Positions 13,351 to 25,813 of a DNA stretch of 64,000 nucleotides are shown here, in pieces. The position numbers and the translations under genes were made by a program. The DNA lies in NCBI GenBank assembly GCA_033439765.1, contig JAULSN010000003.1, positions 4,092,001 to 4,156,000 of the forward strand, given 5' to 3'. Below the pieces are notes generated by a model. The model saw nothing but the letters and a program-made list of their open reading frames with translations, made no database searches and was not told the origin of the DNA. This DNA comes from Lasiosphaeria ovina. Lineage: Eukaryota > Ascomycota > Sordariomycetes > Sordariales > Lasiosphaeriaceae. The number at the start of each line of letters is the position of its first letter. Positions within the stretch are counted from its first letter, which is position 1.

Positions 13351-14387
13351 GGCCGCTGGATCTGTGTGTTATGCCTGCCGCTTTTTGCTGGGTCCCTAAC
13401 CCTGCTCCCGTTGCCGTCCCGTCCCCCGCCAGCCAAACCGGCCCACGTCGATCGTCACCGCCGCGACGTCGTGAGCAGTCTGGCGAGCCTAGTTGTGCGC
13501 TTGGCTCGGCTAGAATGATAAAAGGTATGAATGATCGGGGTTTGTGATGCGATACTGTCTTGTTTTTGGGACGCACCGAAGCGAAGTCGGTTAAAACCCC
13601 GTCACAGTGCAGGTATTTGGCACGAGTCTCGGAGGACGGCGGTCTGGTCTCGGTCGGTTTTGGCGATGTCTCCGATGTTCGGGCTTCACCGTTTGCGGGC
13701 TTGAGAGGTGGATGTGGCCGCGGTATCGAGGGGAGGTAAGGGTTAGGTATGTATGTATGTATACATGCCCGGTACGGAGGAGCACCTTTGCAAGTGGGGT
13801 AAAATGCCCGAGTTTTAGACGACCGACCAGGTACCTATGGTATGTACATACAAGGTACCTAGATAAGGTATGTACAATGCATACAGAGAGTACTCCGTAC
13901 GGATCAAACCATAAAATATTGCGTGCTTCCGGGGCCACGACCTCGGCTATGAGGGGGGACCAGTGCTGTATCCGTGGTACGTAAGGTACCTTAGGCAAGG
14001 TACGAATACGTTACTAACCTTGCCTTTCTTTCATGATTTGAAGATATTCAGATATACGGTACTCCGTGACTTGACCCATTTCTGCAGACGGCATTGCCGT
14101 CGTCTCATGTCATTCCTAACCATTCCTAACTCCAACTCAAAAGGTCTGGAACCTATGACATCGAGGTAACCTGTACGTTGGAAGTTCAAGGCATCCAAGG
14201 TAATTTCTCAAGAACGTAGAGCTATCGATGATGAGATATTCTTGAAAAGGTTCCCGGATACCAAGCTGGGTAACTTGGCCGTAGCACATCCATCTGTATG
14301 ACTTTGGTAAAACTCGATAAGGGAGTCATCTAACCATACGCCCCGAACATCCAGCCAAATACACAAGGTACCCTAACCTTTTGCCCC
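13351..14387. other. Intergenic: ymc1 promoter and cog3 3' region
   Basis: No supported gene. It is rich in GGTACC/TACCTT palindromic motifs, especially 13830-13875 and 13979-14003. It also has a (GTAT)n microsatellite at about 13747-13763 and one TACTCCGTA motif at 13891. Confidence 0.4.
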
Positions 14388-17077
14388 TTATCTCCGCGTC
14401 ATTCGACTCCCGCTCTTCTCTTTACCTGCTTCGTTCTGTGCCTGTACCTCGATTTGTATGACTTCCTTGAGTTTGGCCACTACTTCGGGCTGGCTACTGA
14501 AGGCATGGTCCAGCATTTCATCCAGTTCTCTCTCTATCTTCACCAGATTCTTCCCGCCAAATTTGCGTGCGCGGGCGTCATTCACGGTAGCAGCCCATCG
14601 CTGGGTGAAGGCGTAAATACTTTGGCGCAGTAGCTCGTCGAGCTGCTCGTTGGCGTCCTGCATTTCGTGGGCGGCAGCGCCGTTATTAGCTTTGCCTGTA
14701 CCGCCCGGCGTTGTAGATCCTAGCGCTGGGGTTTGAGTGCTCGCCCGAGCCCATAACGAGGAGCCTGGAATGTAGTTGCTAAAACTGGTCAGCAGGCCAA
14801 TCAGATTATGTGGCCGTAGTGTGTCCCAGATCTGGCCAAAATGCTGCAAGCCCGCAGCCTGACTGCGCACGTCTCCAATCTCCAAGGATAACAGTTCGTT
14901 CTTCAGGATGAGAAGATTCTTGACCATAAAGAGATCGGGATCTGTGCCATTTTTGGTGGACTTTATCCGTGCTTCGGCGCGTTGCAAGGCCGCGATTGAC
15001 TCCTTTACCAACTTGAAAACCACGGGGCTGTTGCGTTGCTGCAGAAGAGAGAAGCGTTAGCGTTATCTTCAATCAGTGGAGGGCGAACCATGCGGCAATA
15101 ACCAGCACCAACTATGGACCAGACTTACACATCGCTCCTTTGGCATCGACTGGTCGAATAGGACCAGAAGTTCGACAGCTTGCTTTACAATCGGAAAGGC
15201 ATTTGAGGCCCCATCGCCGTTGACCACGGGCCCGATCCTAAGCGCATCTGGCGCAACGACGGCCCTCGAAATTGACTTGGCGATCTCGGCCTCGAAGAAT
15301 GCATCGGTAAAGGTCCACAGGTGCTCAGTCAGAAGTCTTGCCGTCAGTTCTCGGCAATGACGTGTGAATGGTGTTTCGTCTTCGTCGTAGTCTAGGAGGA
15401 GATATTCGTTTGTCATCCACCCAACCAAGTTGCAGATGGTTCGCAGGTCATTCGTCTGTAGCATCAACTGCAACGTGGTGGCAATGGGCGCAATATTCGT
15501 GCCCGTTACCAGTGACCGCTGGTGTGCTTTGAGAGCCGTAAACGCAGACCTGGCATCGGTAGAGTACTGCGGGTCTATCGAAAAGACCTTCCGGAAGAGA
15601 GCAGCTTCATTATAAGAGCGCTCAAAGCATTGCTTAACAAAGTTTCTGGCCGCCGTATCTATCGATGACTCTTTTGCCTCTGTCTTGAAGGTATCCAAAT
15701 CGTGCTGCACTATTGGCTTGAGGTCCCGATCTCTAAGGGCGCAGTAGGCCTGGAAGAGATTATTTGCCGTGTTCGAATAGGTGTCGAAACTTGGCCCCAA
15801 GACAGGCTGGCCATTCTGGTCATAAGCGCTGCGCGTTACTCTCTGGACATTTGGAATCAACGAGTATGACTCCATGAGGGTGTCCTCAAAGCGGCCGTAG
15901 GCGAGGGCGTGGCGGGCCGACTCGGACTGTGTGGCAGCAATCTGCCTAGAAACTTCGACCGACACTTTGTTCAGTCGGTTCGAGAAACCAACATCGAGGA
16001 GATGCAGTGCTTTTGTGAGGAGGGCTTGGTAGCGCGCGAGATACGGCTCAGAATCCCGATATGAGGGCTACACTACGTCAGCGCACTGGTCTGAGGCGAA
16101 AGGCCTCCAGGAATATTTCCTGGCATCGAGAGAGGCGGCCAAGACAAACATTTCGTGCCATGAAAGCAATGCATGAGTCTAGATTAAGCAAGATTTCCCC
16201 GAACCCATCGTCATCAACAAGCCGGCCTGCGCCGGGGCCGTTGAGGCGCCTTGTGACGGTGTCGAGATAGGCGTAGTAGTGCAGATCGGTACCGACGTCG
16301 TTAGCCAACGTCTGTAGACGCTTCTGCTCTGTCAGTAAGTCGTCACACTGGGACTGGAAGGAGCTCGTCTGGTCGTCGACGGCGCGGAAGGACTGGCAGA
16401 GAGTCTCGAGGACCTTGAGAGCGCCATTGGCGTCTTCTATCAAAGACCCGAGGTGCCTTTCAGTCATGGCCAACTGGTCGTGGTAGAGGCTGAACCGCAA
16501 GGGTCAGCAGGGCTGAAAATAGGCGCGTCAGAGTCCTTTCCTTAACATACGTGTACTTTTGTTGGCTTGCCCGCAGCAACTCGCTCCGAAGCTTCTCGTT
16601 GACTATGTCTTCCTCGTCATCTTGACCCCAGTTGGCCGTCATAGCATGAGCTGGCTGCGGCGGAACTGCTAAAGCCTCCCACGCGATATTGCCACGACGC
16701 CGTCCGCGCTTCTTCTTGAGTGCGACATCCGAGAGCCGGGCCGTTACGATGTCGTAGAAGTCCGAGTAGGACTTTGCCCTCTGGATCGGGGTGGCCTGGG
16801 GGGGGGATTTTGTGTCTTCGCCATTCTCGAGAAGGGCGGGCAAAGCGTCTACTGCATCCGAGTGCTCTGTGGTGCCCTGCGCGACGTCCAGTTCAGGTGT
16901 AAGTCAGCACAACCAGTCTCTACACAACCAGCCGCAATACGACACGGAATCACGAACATTTGGCTGTTGCAGTAGAGACTCGCGCCGCCGGTGTCCAACA
17001 CCCGACGCACCACCGCCAGCCGGTCGCCGAGGCTGCTGAAAGTCGGGTACAAAGCTATACCACGAGTCATCGTACAT
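14388..17077 (-). CDS. cog3: COG complex subunit 3 (Cog3/Sec34)
   Basis: Model on the minus strand: exons 17077-16958, 16876-16551, 16489-16150, 16067-15129 and 15038-14388, 791 residues, matching yeast Cog3 length. Two of the four introns start with rarer donors (GTTCGT at 16957, GTTTGT at 16149), and all end in AG. The start MYDDSWYSFVPDF and the domain around DLHYYAYLDTVTRRLNGPG, followed by LDSCIAFM and SYRDSEPYLARYQALL, are typical of Sec34. COG is an eight-subunit tether that captures retrograde vesicles within the Golgi and keeps glycosyltransferases in place. Cog3 belongs to the essential lobe A. The N-terminal region holds a basic low-complexity stretch (KKKRGRRRG). The first intron is the least certain, because its donor is inferred only from frame and family similarity. 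Confidence 0.9.
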
Positions 17078-17582
17078 GTTGGGCGGGCGAGAGGGCGGGT
17101 TTCGCGCCTCGAATTATTCGGGCCAAGAATCGAAGGTTGTTAGATGTGGTAGCGACGAGCAAGGTACCTTGGGTAAGGTGATGGACGGTATACTCGTATA
17201 CATCCAATGCCTTTGGTAAGGAAAGGTACACAGTAGCTGTAACTGCCCCCACCGGGGGCAGGTAATTACCTGAGGTATGTACGGTATGTACTGTATATAC
17301 ACGCTGCCAAGACAATTCTCGAATAGTTCAATTCAAGAGACGAGGGCCCAAAGCTTCCATCCTAGGTAATATCCATAAAACAGGTGACCTCATTATTGCC
17401 CCAACCGCATCCATAGCACTTGTCTGCGAATACCAACACACATACCTAGTGTCAGAAGATTCAGAAGATAAGCGAGACCATCTAGGTAGGGTAAGCAATA
17501 CCTTGTCAAGTGCTCGCAGGACGACTCAGCGGTTCCCAATCGGCCTCGCAGCCTCTGCCACAGCCCCGGCCCCGGCCTCCAC
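17078..17582. promoter_or_regulatory. Divergent promoter, cog3 and fmp25
   Basis: A 505 bp gap between divergent starts. It contains a perfect small hairpin, TGCCCCC-ACC-GGGGGCA, at 17244-17260, and several AAGGTACCTT-type motifs. Confidence 0.4.
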
Positions 17583-19334
17583 ATGGCCTCACCCATGATA
17601 TCTCGGCTCGCTCTCCGGGCACGCCGTTCTCACACGCTTCCATCGCAATGGGTGCGGCGTGCGAGCATGAAGCCGCTGCCACCCCGTTCTAGCCGTGCCA
17701 GCGGTCTCGCAAAGCTGGCTTTTGTCGCCGCCTCGGGTGCCGCCGCTGCTTGGGCTTACACTCACGTCTCCGACGACAAAAAAGACGAGCCTCCGCGATC
17801 CAAAAACCCCGAGATTGTGTTTGAGGCGCCGCGCAAGGATCCCGCGTCCAAGGGAGAGGACCGCGACCAAGTAAAGAGGAGTTGGGAGCGGCCCGGTGTC
17901 TATGTTTGGGGTTCCAATGCCGGCAAGGTCGTCGCTCCTGACTCCAATGAGGCCGTTGTCAAGACGCCGAGGCGCCTACCGTACTTCGACGGCCAGATCC
18001 TGCGTGATCTGAAGCTGGACCGTGATTTTGGCGCTGCCATCACCGAGACTGGTGACCTGGTACAGTGGGGGGTGGGATACTCCAAGACGACCAACACACC
18101 AGCCGTTACACTACAAGGGAAAGATCTCGTCAAGTTGGCCCTGTCGCGGGACCGCATCATCGCCCTTTCATCTAGCGGGTCCGTTTTTTCCATCCCTGTT
18201 TCCCGCGCGGATCAGGAGTCGGGCGATAAGCCCATTATCACGTCGTGGGTCCCCTTCTGGTCCCAGCACTCTCCCTTGAGCTACCGCTCCCTCGTCCCCC
18301 AGAACCTGGGATGGGGCGAAAAGGTTGTCGACATAACGGGTGGGTTGGATCATTGTTTGCTCCTGACATCCAAAGGCCGCGTTTTCTCGGCAGCGTCGAG
18401 CACCGTGGATTTCCCTTCAAAAGGACAGCTAGGCATACCGGGCCTCACGTGGCAAACCCGCCCGGAAGGACCCTACTACCAGCCCCACGAAGTAAAAGCC
18501 CTTCGTGGCTCACCGATCAAGGCGATTGCCGCCGGCGACTTTCACTCTCTTGCTCTGGACAGTGACGGTAACATGTTCTCTTTCGGGGATAACTCTAGCG
18601 GCCAGCTCGGGTTTGACCTGGAGCCAGGGTCTCCCTATATCGCCAAGCCATTACGTCTACCCGTGAACAAGCTTTATAGCGGTACGAATCTGTTGCCGAA
18701 GGTGACCTCGATAGCTGCCGGTGGCATGAATAGCTACTTTACCGTCGATGCAACCAAAACACAAGCGACAACCAGCGACGGAGAGCTCATGCCAACCCAG
18801 GATGTGGGCAAGATCGTTGCGGATACGTGGGCCTGCGGTGAAGGCATTAAAGGCAGTCTGGGCAACGGAAAATGGTGGCACTACTCCAAGGGCCCGACCA
18901 AGGTCAAGGCTCTGTCGAACCTCTACGAATACAACGAGGCCATAAAGAGCCTGTCGCCGATCCGGCTCGCCTATGTCTCGGTGGGCAGCACACACGCTTG
19001 CGCCATCATGGACAACGTAACAAACCTCCTGGCTTCGAAGCAGACGTCCAAGTACGACAGCAACAGCGGGGCAGATACGCTATGGTGGGGATTCAACGAA
19101 TATTACCAGTTAGGGACAGGAAAGCGAAGCAACGCGAACACGCCAGTGTATATCCGACCGCTCGATAGCAGCGATGTGGGGACGAGCAACAAGAAGGAAG
19201 TGGAAAGAGAGCGCCTCCAGCTCGCACCGAGAACAACGATTCGTCTTGGCGAGGGGGGCATAGGCAGGAAGGCGAGCGTGGAGCAGCGGGTCGAATGCGG
19301 GCGCCATGTCACAGCCGTCTACTCTGCAACATGA
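17583..19334 (+). CDS. fmp25: Fmp25-like mitochondrial RCC1-repeat protein
   Basis: Single exon, 583 residues. The first 45 residues are rich in Arg and Ser with almost no acidic residues (mitochondrial targeting sequence). A short hydrophobic segment follows (LAKLAFVAASGAAAAWAY), probably an inner-membrane anchor. The remainder is a beta-propeller of RCC1 type: repeats are marked by PGVYVWGSNAGKVV, GDLVQWGVGYSKT, MFSFGDNSSGQLGF and TLWWGFNEYYQLGTG. Yeast Fmp25 is a mitochondrial inner-membrane protein reported to help assemble respiratory complex III, so that role is inferred here. Other RCC1 proteins act as Ran exchange factors, but the targeting sequence and membrane anchor argue against that. 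It is transcribed divergently from cog3. Confidence 0.85.
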   Translation: MASPMISRLALRARRSHTLPSQWVRRASMKPLPPRSSRASGLAKLAFVAASGAAAAWAYTHVSDDKKDEPPRSKNPEIVFEAPRKDPASKGEDRDQVKRSWERPGVYVWGSNAGKVVAPDSNEAVVKTPRRLPYFDGQILRDLKLDRDFGAAITETGDLVQWGVGYSKTTNTPAVTLQGKDLVKLALSRDRIIALSSSGSVFSIPVSRADQESGDKPIITSWVPFWSQHSPLSYRSLVPQNLGWGEKVVDITGGLDHCLLLTSKGRVFSAASSTVDFPSKGQLGIPGLTWQTRPEGPYYQPHEVKALRGSPIKAIAAGDFHSLALDSDGNMFSFGDNSSGQLGFDLEPGSPYIAKPLRLPVNKLYSGTNLLPKVTSIAAGGMNSYFTVDATKTQATTSDGELMPTQDVGKIVADTWACGEGIKGSLGNGKWWHYSKGPTKVKALSNLYEYNEAIKSLSPIRLAYVSVGSTHACAIMDNVTNLLASKQTSKYDSNSGADTLWWGFNEYYQLGTGKRSNANTPVYIRPLDSSDVGTSNKKEVERERLQLAPRTTIRLGEGGIGRKASVEQRVECGRHVTAVYSAT

Positions 19335-20961
19335 GACCAAGTCCGCAACTATCGGTGATTCCACAGCGGGATTTCTGCATGTTGGTTCGTCTCTGCCAAT
19401 ACTACCCCAGGATACGTCGCCGAACCAAGGGAAACGCAGCCGGGGCAGATGCCGTGCGTTCATGGAGGATCTGGGATTATGTTAGGTGTATGACGTACCG
19501 ATGAACATCGTGGGTTCACGATGTGTATAAACTTATTGTACTTAAACACGTCCTATTATGCATGGGTAGCGGAATTTTTAATCCACTCATCTCAACCTTT
19601 TTGCTTCTAGATATTTCTTGAATGTCCAAAATTAAGGCGACTTAGGCGGCATACAGACAGTATCTAACACGGAGAAATTTGTGACGTCTTTTCTCATTCA
19701 CCGTTTTCTCATTCACCGATCCAATTAGAAAGAGGACCTCAGTGTTCTTAAAAAAAACTCAAGTGTTCCTTCCCTTGGGCGCTACGAATTACCAGATATG
19801 TGGGAACCCTAGTACCGTAACTTAGGTTACCTAACCTAACGTTGAGATAAGTATTACTCCAGGTGGTACCAGTACCGTGGCTTAATTTTTTTTGTCGGTC
19901 ATTCTCGCCGTTGAGGCGGTTGGTTCCTGCCTTTATTCACCCTACCCTACTCACCGCCCGCCCATGTTTCGCGGGTTTTCACAAGAGAAGAAGGGACCTT
20001 TGACAGCATTTATGCATACTGTTCTACATAGAATGTAAGAGTGTGACTTTGGCTTGGCCAGTTGCTACCCCTTGCTTTCAGGGCGGTCCATTTCGTCGTG
20101 CATGCATTCAGAGCTGGGACCTTCCAAACGGATTGCCGCGGTACCTTACCTTACCTGCCCAAGCGGTCGGACGGGGGACCACTGAGAAAGGCTCCTGTGC
20201 CCGGGGTGCAGCAGCGCAACGTTAACTGGCCCGCTCATGAGAGGTTCCCACGAAATACCCAAAAGCCCGGTTGATGAGGTAAATTCCTCGGTACTCCACT
20301 GTATGTACAGCACCTGAGTAGGTCAGGTACCTTGCGCTACGGCGGCGTCTTCACTCTTTCCGTCCGCCCTCTCAGACGTCACCGCAACGGATCTAACGCG
20401 CCATTGAAGACGCAGAGGAGAGCCTCAGGTGCAATCCTTCAGCGCAAGACCGGGATTTCGGAATTGGTGCCTCTGCCATACATTCAACTCAGTAGTGCGC
20501 GACTTTTCGTACCTCTTCTGGCTTCTCTTTGTAAAACCTCCTTTCACAGCCAGCCTGCAGCTCGCTCAACAATATCCTCCTTCCGGCAGGTATGTCTTCT
20601 ACAGGCTGATCGGCTTGCGCATATCAACGTCGGCTGCGTGTCTGCACGTGCCGTCCTTCAAGACTCTTATTTCCCCGAGTGTGCTTTCAAATCGCTTTTC
20701 TGACCAGGCGGGATCGTAGAATCTGCCTATTCACACCGACTGACGTCTCAGCCGCCCGCACATCCTCCCCCCTCGCGGTACTCTTCCAGGCAACCCCTCT
20801 CCGTTGTTTCAACAGCCACCCTCCAGCCTCACGATCGGATAAAATACGCGACTACCACGACTGACACGCCGAGAGACCTGAGAGCGGTATCCCGTGGCAC
20901 CCTCTTCTCGCCCTCTCCATCCGCTCCCTAGTTCACCGAGCTCTAGGCACCCCATTTCGAC
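19335..20961. other. Intergenic: fmp25 3' region and phosphatase promoter/leader
   Basis: No supported gene in 1.6 kb. A 15 bp unit (ttttctcattcaccg) is repeated exactly in tandem at 19689-19718. GTACC/GGTAC motifs cluster at 19810-19880. The final 300 bp before the phosphatase start are C- and T-rich, as expected for a leader. Confidence 0.4.
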
Positions 20962-22750
20962 ATGGACCACTTTCCGCGCTTCAGGCGCAAGAAGGACGTC
21001 GCCATACCTGCCATCATTACTCCTTCTACCAGAGCTGATCTTACCAGCAAGGCGACGCCTTCTCCATCCGATCCCCAGCCCCCTTCTCCAATGCGCACAG
21101 CACGAAAGCTCAGTCCGTTCCGAGTCTTCCATCGCTCCTCTGGAAAACGGGCCCGTGACTCGCCGCCCGCCTCGCTGCCGCACTCGCCCGCCGCCGCCGC
21201 CGTCTTGGCCCCGGACAGTGCCACGGATCGCCCAGTCTCGCCATTTTCGCTTCGGATAGATACAACAGGGGAAGGAGAGTCAGTGGCTGGGAACCCCCAG
21301 AAGATTCCTGCCTTTCTTGATCTGACCGAGCAACGTGAGTTCCGTTCTCTTGTGGTTCTCTGCTTGCCCTGCTGTATATAGCTAACATCGGCCGGCTGAT
21401 TCTTCTACAGAAATCGAGAGCAAATTCGTAGAGCTGGTTTGGCTCGAACGCAACCGCATGGTGCAGTCAATAACTAATCCCTCGCCTGATTTCCGCTGGG
21501 CACGCGTATCGGGCCATCATCTCAAGACATTGGACAGGTACATGAACATACAGCCATGGCACAACAACCGAATAAAACTACGGGTCCCCGACGGTCATAT
21601 CGACTACATCAATGCATCGCCGATAACACTTACGCCATCACCTCGCCCAGCAACCGACGCTCCTGCGGGAGAGGTGCGAGAGCCTGACCGCTACATCGCC
21701 ATGCAAGGCCCCAAACAAGCGTCCATCGACCATGTATGGCGCATGATAGTCGAGCAACTGGAAAACCCCGGGGTTATAGTGATGTTAACAGAGACACACG
21801 ATGGTCACACGGAAAAGTGCGCCCCTTATTTCCCTCGCCATCAGGGTGACCCTCCACTTGAAATCAACCAGCATGACGAGTTCGGCGATGGATTTCGGGC
21901 CACAGTCCGCTGCGAGGGCATTGAGGAGACGCCGGCTGGGGATGCGATCGAGTTGCGGAAACTGGTTATTCGTGTGCATCGGCGAAGCAGCGGCCCCCCG
22001 GCTCGTATGGCTGAGAATGAGCGGCACAGAAGCGGCAGCGCAACCCCAGAGCCAGCTCAGGCCGGCGAGACAGATGTGGATCTTGATGTTAAGATGAAGT
22101 CGCCTTTGCGGGGGCCCGAGCAGCCAGAGTCTGAAACAGCGAGCTTAGCTTCTTCCAAGCACAACATCATCGCATCTCAAGATGCAGGCGACCAGAGCTA
22201 TGAGGAGGAGCGCATTGTATGGCACTTTTTGTACAAAAAGTGGCCCGACTTTGGCGTGCCTGCGCTGCCGGATCTCGAGAGTTTTTTTACACTAATGCGA
22301 CTCTCCCGGGAAAAGAACGCCGGACCCCACAATCCCCGGGTTGTGCATTGCAGCGCCGGGGTAGGGCGTAGCGGCACATTCATTGCGCTCGAGCACTTGA
22401 TTCGGGAGTTGGACGCTGGGGTGTTGGAGCATTACGACGAGCGGGTTGCTACACCGTCGCCTATTTCCGGACATTTGATAGATGGGCAAGAAAAAGGGGC
22501 TAGCGGCGATGGATATAATGCGTCGCCAACGACGATGAGAGAGGAGCAGGGCGAGGATCTCATCTTCTCCACCGTCAACCAGCTACGCGAGCAGCGCCGT
22601 ACAATGGTGCAGGCAGAGAGCCAGTATCTTTTCATCTACCAGGTGCTGCGCAAACTGTGGCAGGACAAGTATGGCGGTAGTAGCAACAGCGAGGAGATGG
22701 GCGAACGAGCGGCTAAGAGGCTAGAAGTCGATCCCTTTATCGCCGACTGA
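20962..22750 (+). CDS. Classical protein tyrosine phosphatase
   Basis: Model: exons 20962-21334 and 21411-22750, 570 residues. The 76 bp intron splits a Gln codon and has GTGAGT and CTACAG ends. About 120 N-terminal residues are Pro/Ser-rich and likely disordered. The catalytic domain runs to the C-terminus: the substrate-recognition loop region (YINASPI), the WPD loop (WPDFGVP, Asp about 404), the P-loop HCSAGVGRSGTF (nucleophile Cys about 438, Arg six residues on) and the Q-loop in REQRRTMVQAESQY. All catalytic residues are present, so it should be active on phosphotyrosine. Two insertions rich in Ser and charged residues, around residues 320-385 and 470-500, are longer than in animal PTP1B. 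It is similar to yeast Ptp1 and fission yeast Pyp proteins, which dampen MAP kinase signalling, but I cannot fix the orthologue. Confidence 0.9.
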
Positions 22751-25700
22751 ACCCGGAACATGTGACGGCAGACAACAAACACTGAATGGCGGAATGCCTG
22801 TCGATTGTCAGGATGCGCGGAACTCAACCTCATGTACAGTTTATATTGTAGGCCCGCTTCCTTACGTCACTTTGAAAGTTCTCCCGGCCTCTACATGATG
22901 TACCCCGGATATCAGCTGCAAGCCATGCTGTACGCATGCGCTGTGAAGGGGGTTAGCGAAAGATGCCGGACACGCAGCATAGTGTGTGGGCAGACAGATG
23001 ATGCGTAGGAACCCTCAGGATGTCGGACCGCTGTGGCTAAAACTGTTGTCGATGACATTGTCTCTTATTTAGCCCCAAACACTAGCGGTTCGGTGCCCCG
23101 TGGACCAAAGTCCCGATCCTGTGGTAAGATCTCCAGGGAACCGTTCACTCCTGGGCATCACGGCCCGGGACGTTGGGGCCAGTGCCACCTTGGAGGACAT
23201 AGCAATGGTACCTAGGTTCCAGGTTTGGAGATAAGTCAAACCGCCGGTGACTTGTGGTATGTGCAGGGTCGAGGTTCACATGACTCGGTTATTATAGGGC
23301 TCATCTCAGCCGGTAGGACTTACGTAGTAATAAAAGGCAGCTATTACCCTAGAACTGGCTGACCAGCGTTGCAGAGTTTTGGGTTAAATAAAGAGCTCGA
23401 GTCACGTCTCGTCGGATGGAAGACGGAAGTGTTCCGACGCAGTGCCCACCCTAAAGTTCCCTGCCGTCCGGTAAAGCAGCTCCTACATCCCGGGGAAAGG
23501 CGGGAGCACTTGACATGCAAAGACGGCATCCGTCGAGGGCCCAGACCGAAAAAAATTCCGTCACAAGGCAAGCAAGTGGGCTCCAATCGAGACGCTGGAA
23601 ATCCTGTGGTATGGGATCAAGGGATGTCCGACACGAGTTTATAATGAGATCCAAACGGATATATCAGAAAATGGGCGCAGCACCGGTTGACACGATAGCA
23701 GAGAGGCCACTGCTTGCTGCCCCCAACAGATCATCGCGTATCGCGGATGGTTGAAGAAATGGGCGGTACTGTAAACTCCATACACACGTCCCGGGGTTCT
23801 GTCTGGATTGTGCAGGCCCTAATGGCCCAGATCATGGGGGCGCATTGCGGGGTGCAGAGCCAAATTGTCGTTGAAGCGGCATCCCTTCGGTTCCGGAACG
23901 AGCCCCGCTGGGCCCATGCCCGGCTGGAAGGCCACGAGGAAGCAGACGTTGGGCTTGCAGGAAGCACCTTGCCTCTCCCTCCCTTGACAATTTTACACCA
24001 ACAACTTTGAAGCTTTGGTGTTGCCTGCTAGTTGCATACAGCATATCCAGGTATGTACCCAGCGAGCCTTGAACGCAATAGAAATGCATGTATGTAATGT
24101 ACAAGTATTTAGTGCTACATGCCCTAGACCATTCTGACGCAGATAACGCCGAATGGATTCCGGCCGGCGAGGGCGAAAATGCTTCCTAGAATCAGCAGAA
24201 ACCTGGGAACCGCCTGGAGAGTACGGATAGGTAGGTAATAATTAAGAAAATAATCTGGCCGAAAAGGCGCCATCCATTCTAAAGACTGCCTCCGCCTTCC
24301 CCAATTCCCATTGCGCGCCTAATCTCTGAGCCTCCGCCGTCCCGACGCTTGGGTGCTGACCCTGTCAGTTCCATAAAGTGCCTCGAGTAAGAAATGGGCC
24401 GACATCGTCTTATTTCTCTGGGTATTGCAGGCGCCGGGGTAACATTTCTCTCGTCTCGTCTCAGGTTGAGCCGGGCCCTCCACCTTCGCATGCAAACAGC
24501 CCGAGCCCTCCCTGCGACGCGGTGGTGTGGTGTGAGCGAACCATGTACTATGTCATCGTTGATTGGTCTGGCCTCGATGTCCAAGCAGGCCAAAAAAAAA
24601 AAAAAAAAGAAGGAAAATGGACTGGTTGCCGCAACCGTCCGTGATATCAAGGATTAGTTATTTGTGTGGGTAGCGGATGGCCCGGCGACCCAATTTTGGT
24701 AGAAGCTGGCACCCCATTCATTCATCTCCGACCTTCTGGAAGGATTCTGTTAAAGAGGCCGCAATCAGCCCTGCACCCTACCCGATCTGTGGATGGAGTC
24801 TGGAGTCTATGGACTTAACTATGACTCCATAACCCTTACCCCTACCTACCTACATCTCACGAGATCAGCGGCCGGCTCGACACATTCCCAACTTTAGATC
24901 CATCATTACGTTCCTTACCCGCACTTGTTTGTGTGCCCGATCGGCTCCAAGCTGGCCTCTACCACGAAGGGCCCTTCAAAACTCGGACGGAGCCGGACGG
25001 AAGCTTGCCAACGAACGAGTTAACAATGTCTTTTGACGCTCAGTTCCGAGGTTGACGACGCCCTCGACCGCGCCCCCTCCCCAGATCCACACCTTGTCGG
25101 CGCGGGTCCGATTCCCACCTCAGGACGTCGAGGCCATCAAGCCGAGGCTTTCTGATCCTGTCGGTTGACAGGCCTCTCCCTGTCTGGACTTGACGACCTC
25201 GGGCATCCTGGAACCTCAGTCGCAACTGTTTCTTATTGTCGCAAGCAATAAACACTGGCGGCTCAGCCCGCCAGCCCGGGTGTTTGTTTGCTGGTCTTTG
25301 ATAGTACTAGTACTGGGACTCACGGAACCCCTCGACGACACACAAAACTTGTCACATTCCATTCCAATCCGATCCAGCCAAGGTAAGCCAAGGGACAAAT
25401 GCTCTCAACAAAGAGCGAAGCGTTTGTGATTTGATTTTACCTCTAGCCAAGGTTTTGGGCTTGGAATCAGCGACTCACCGAACTCACAACGGACTCTCAC
25501 AAAGACGGCAGACACACCGTACGGACACAAGCAGTCCGCGACGCGCCACTGGTGCTGCAACAACCGACGTCGTTTTTGGTCGCATCGGATTCGAATTTTA
25601 TTTTGGAATAGTTTGCAACACAACGGCCGCGCTTTTCTCCTTCACAGGACACCCCGTTTATTATTTCTTTTCCCACCCCCACCCAGAGAAAGAACTGTAA

Positions 25701-25813
25701 CGATACTTGGCTGTCTGCACCCCCTCCCCCTCCGCCCTCCCTCAACTTTTTGGAACCAACCTAGAATTATTCCGCAGCTTCCCGCGCCTGGGCCCCCCCC
25801 CCCCAACCAAACC
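22751..25813. other. Gene-poor 3 kb stretch
   Basis: No gene can be supported on either strand. Open frames are short, lack codon bias and show no recognised motif. A 17-base A run is at 24592-24608. From about 25,600 to 25,800 the DNA is pyrimidine-rich, consistent with the leader of the lst7 gene. I see no terminal repeats or transposase fragments that would mark a decayed mobile element. Confidence 0.4.

Noticed and set aside
22751..25813. Decayed transposon
   Set aside because: No terminal repeats, target duplications, transposase or reverse-transcriptase fragments, nor the A/T skew expected from repeat-induced point mutation.
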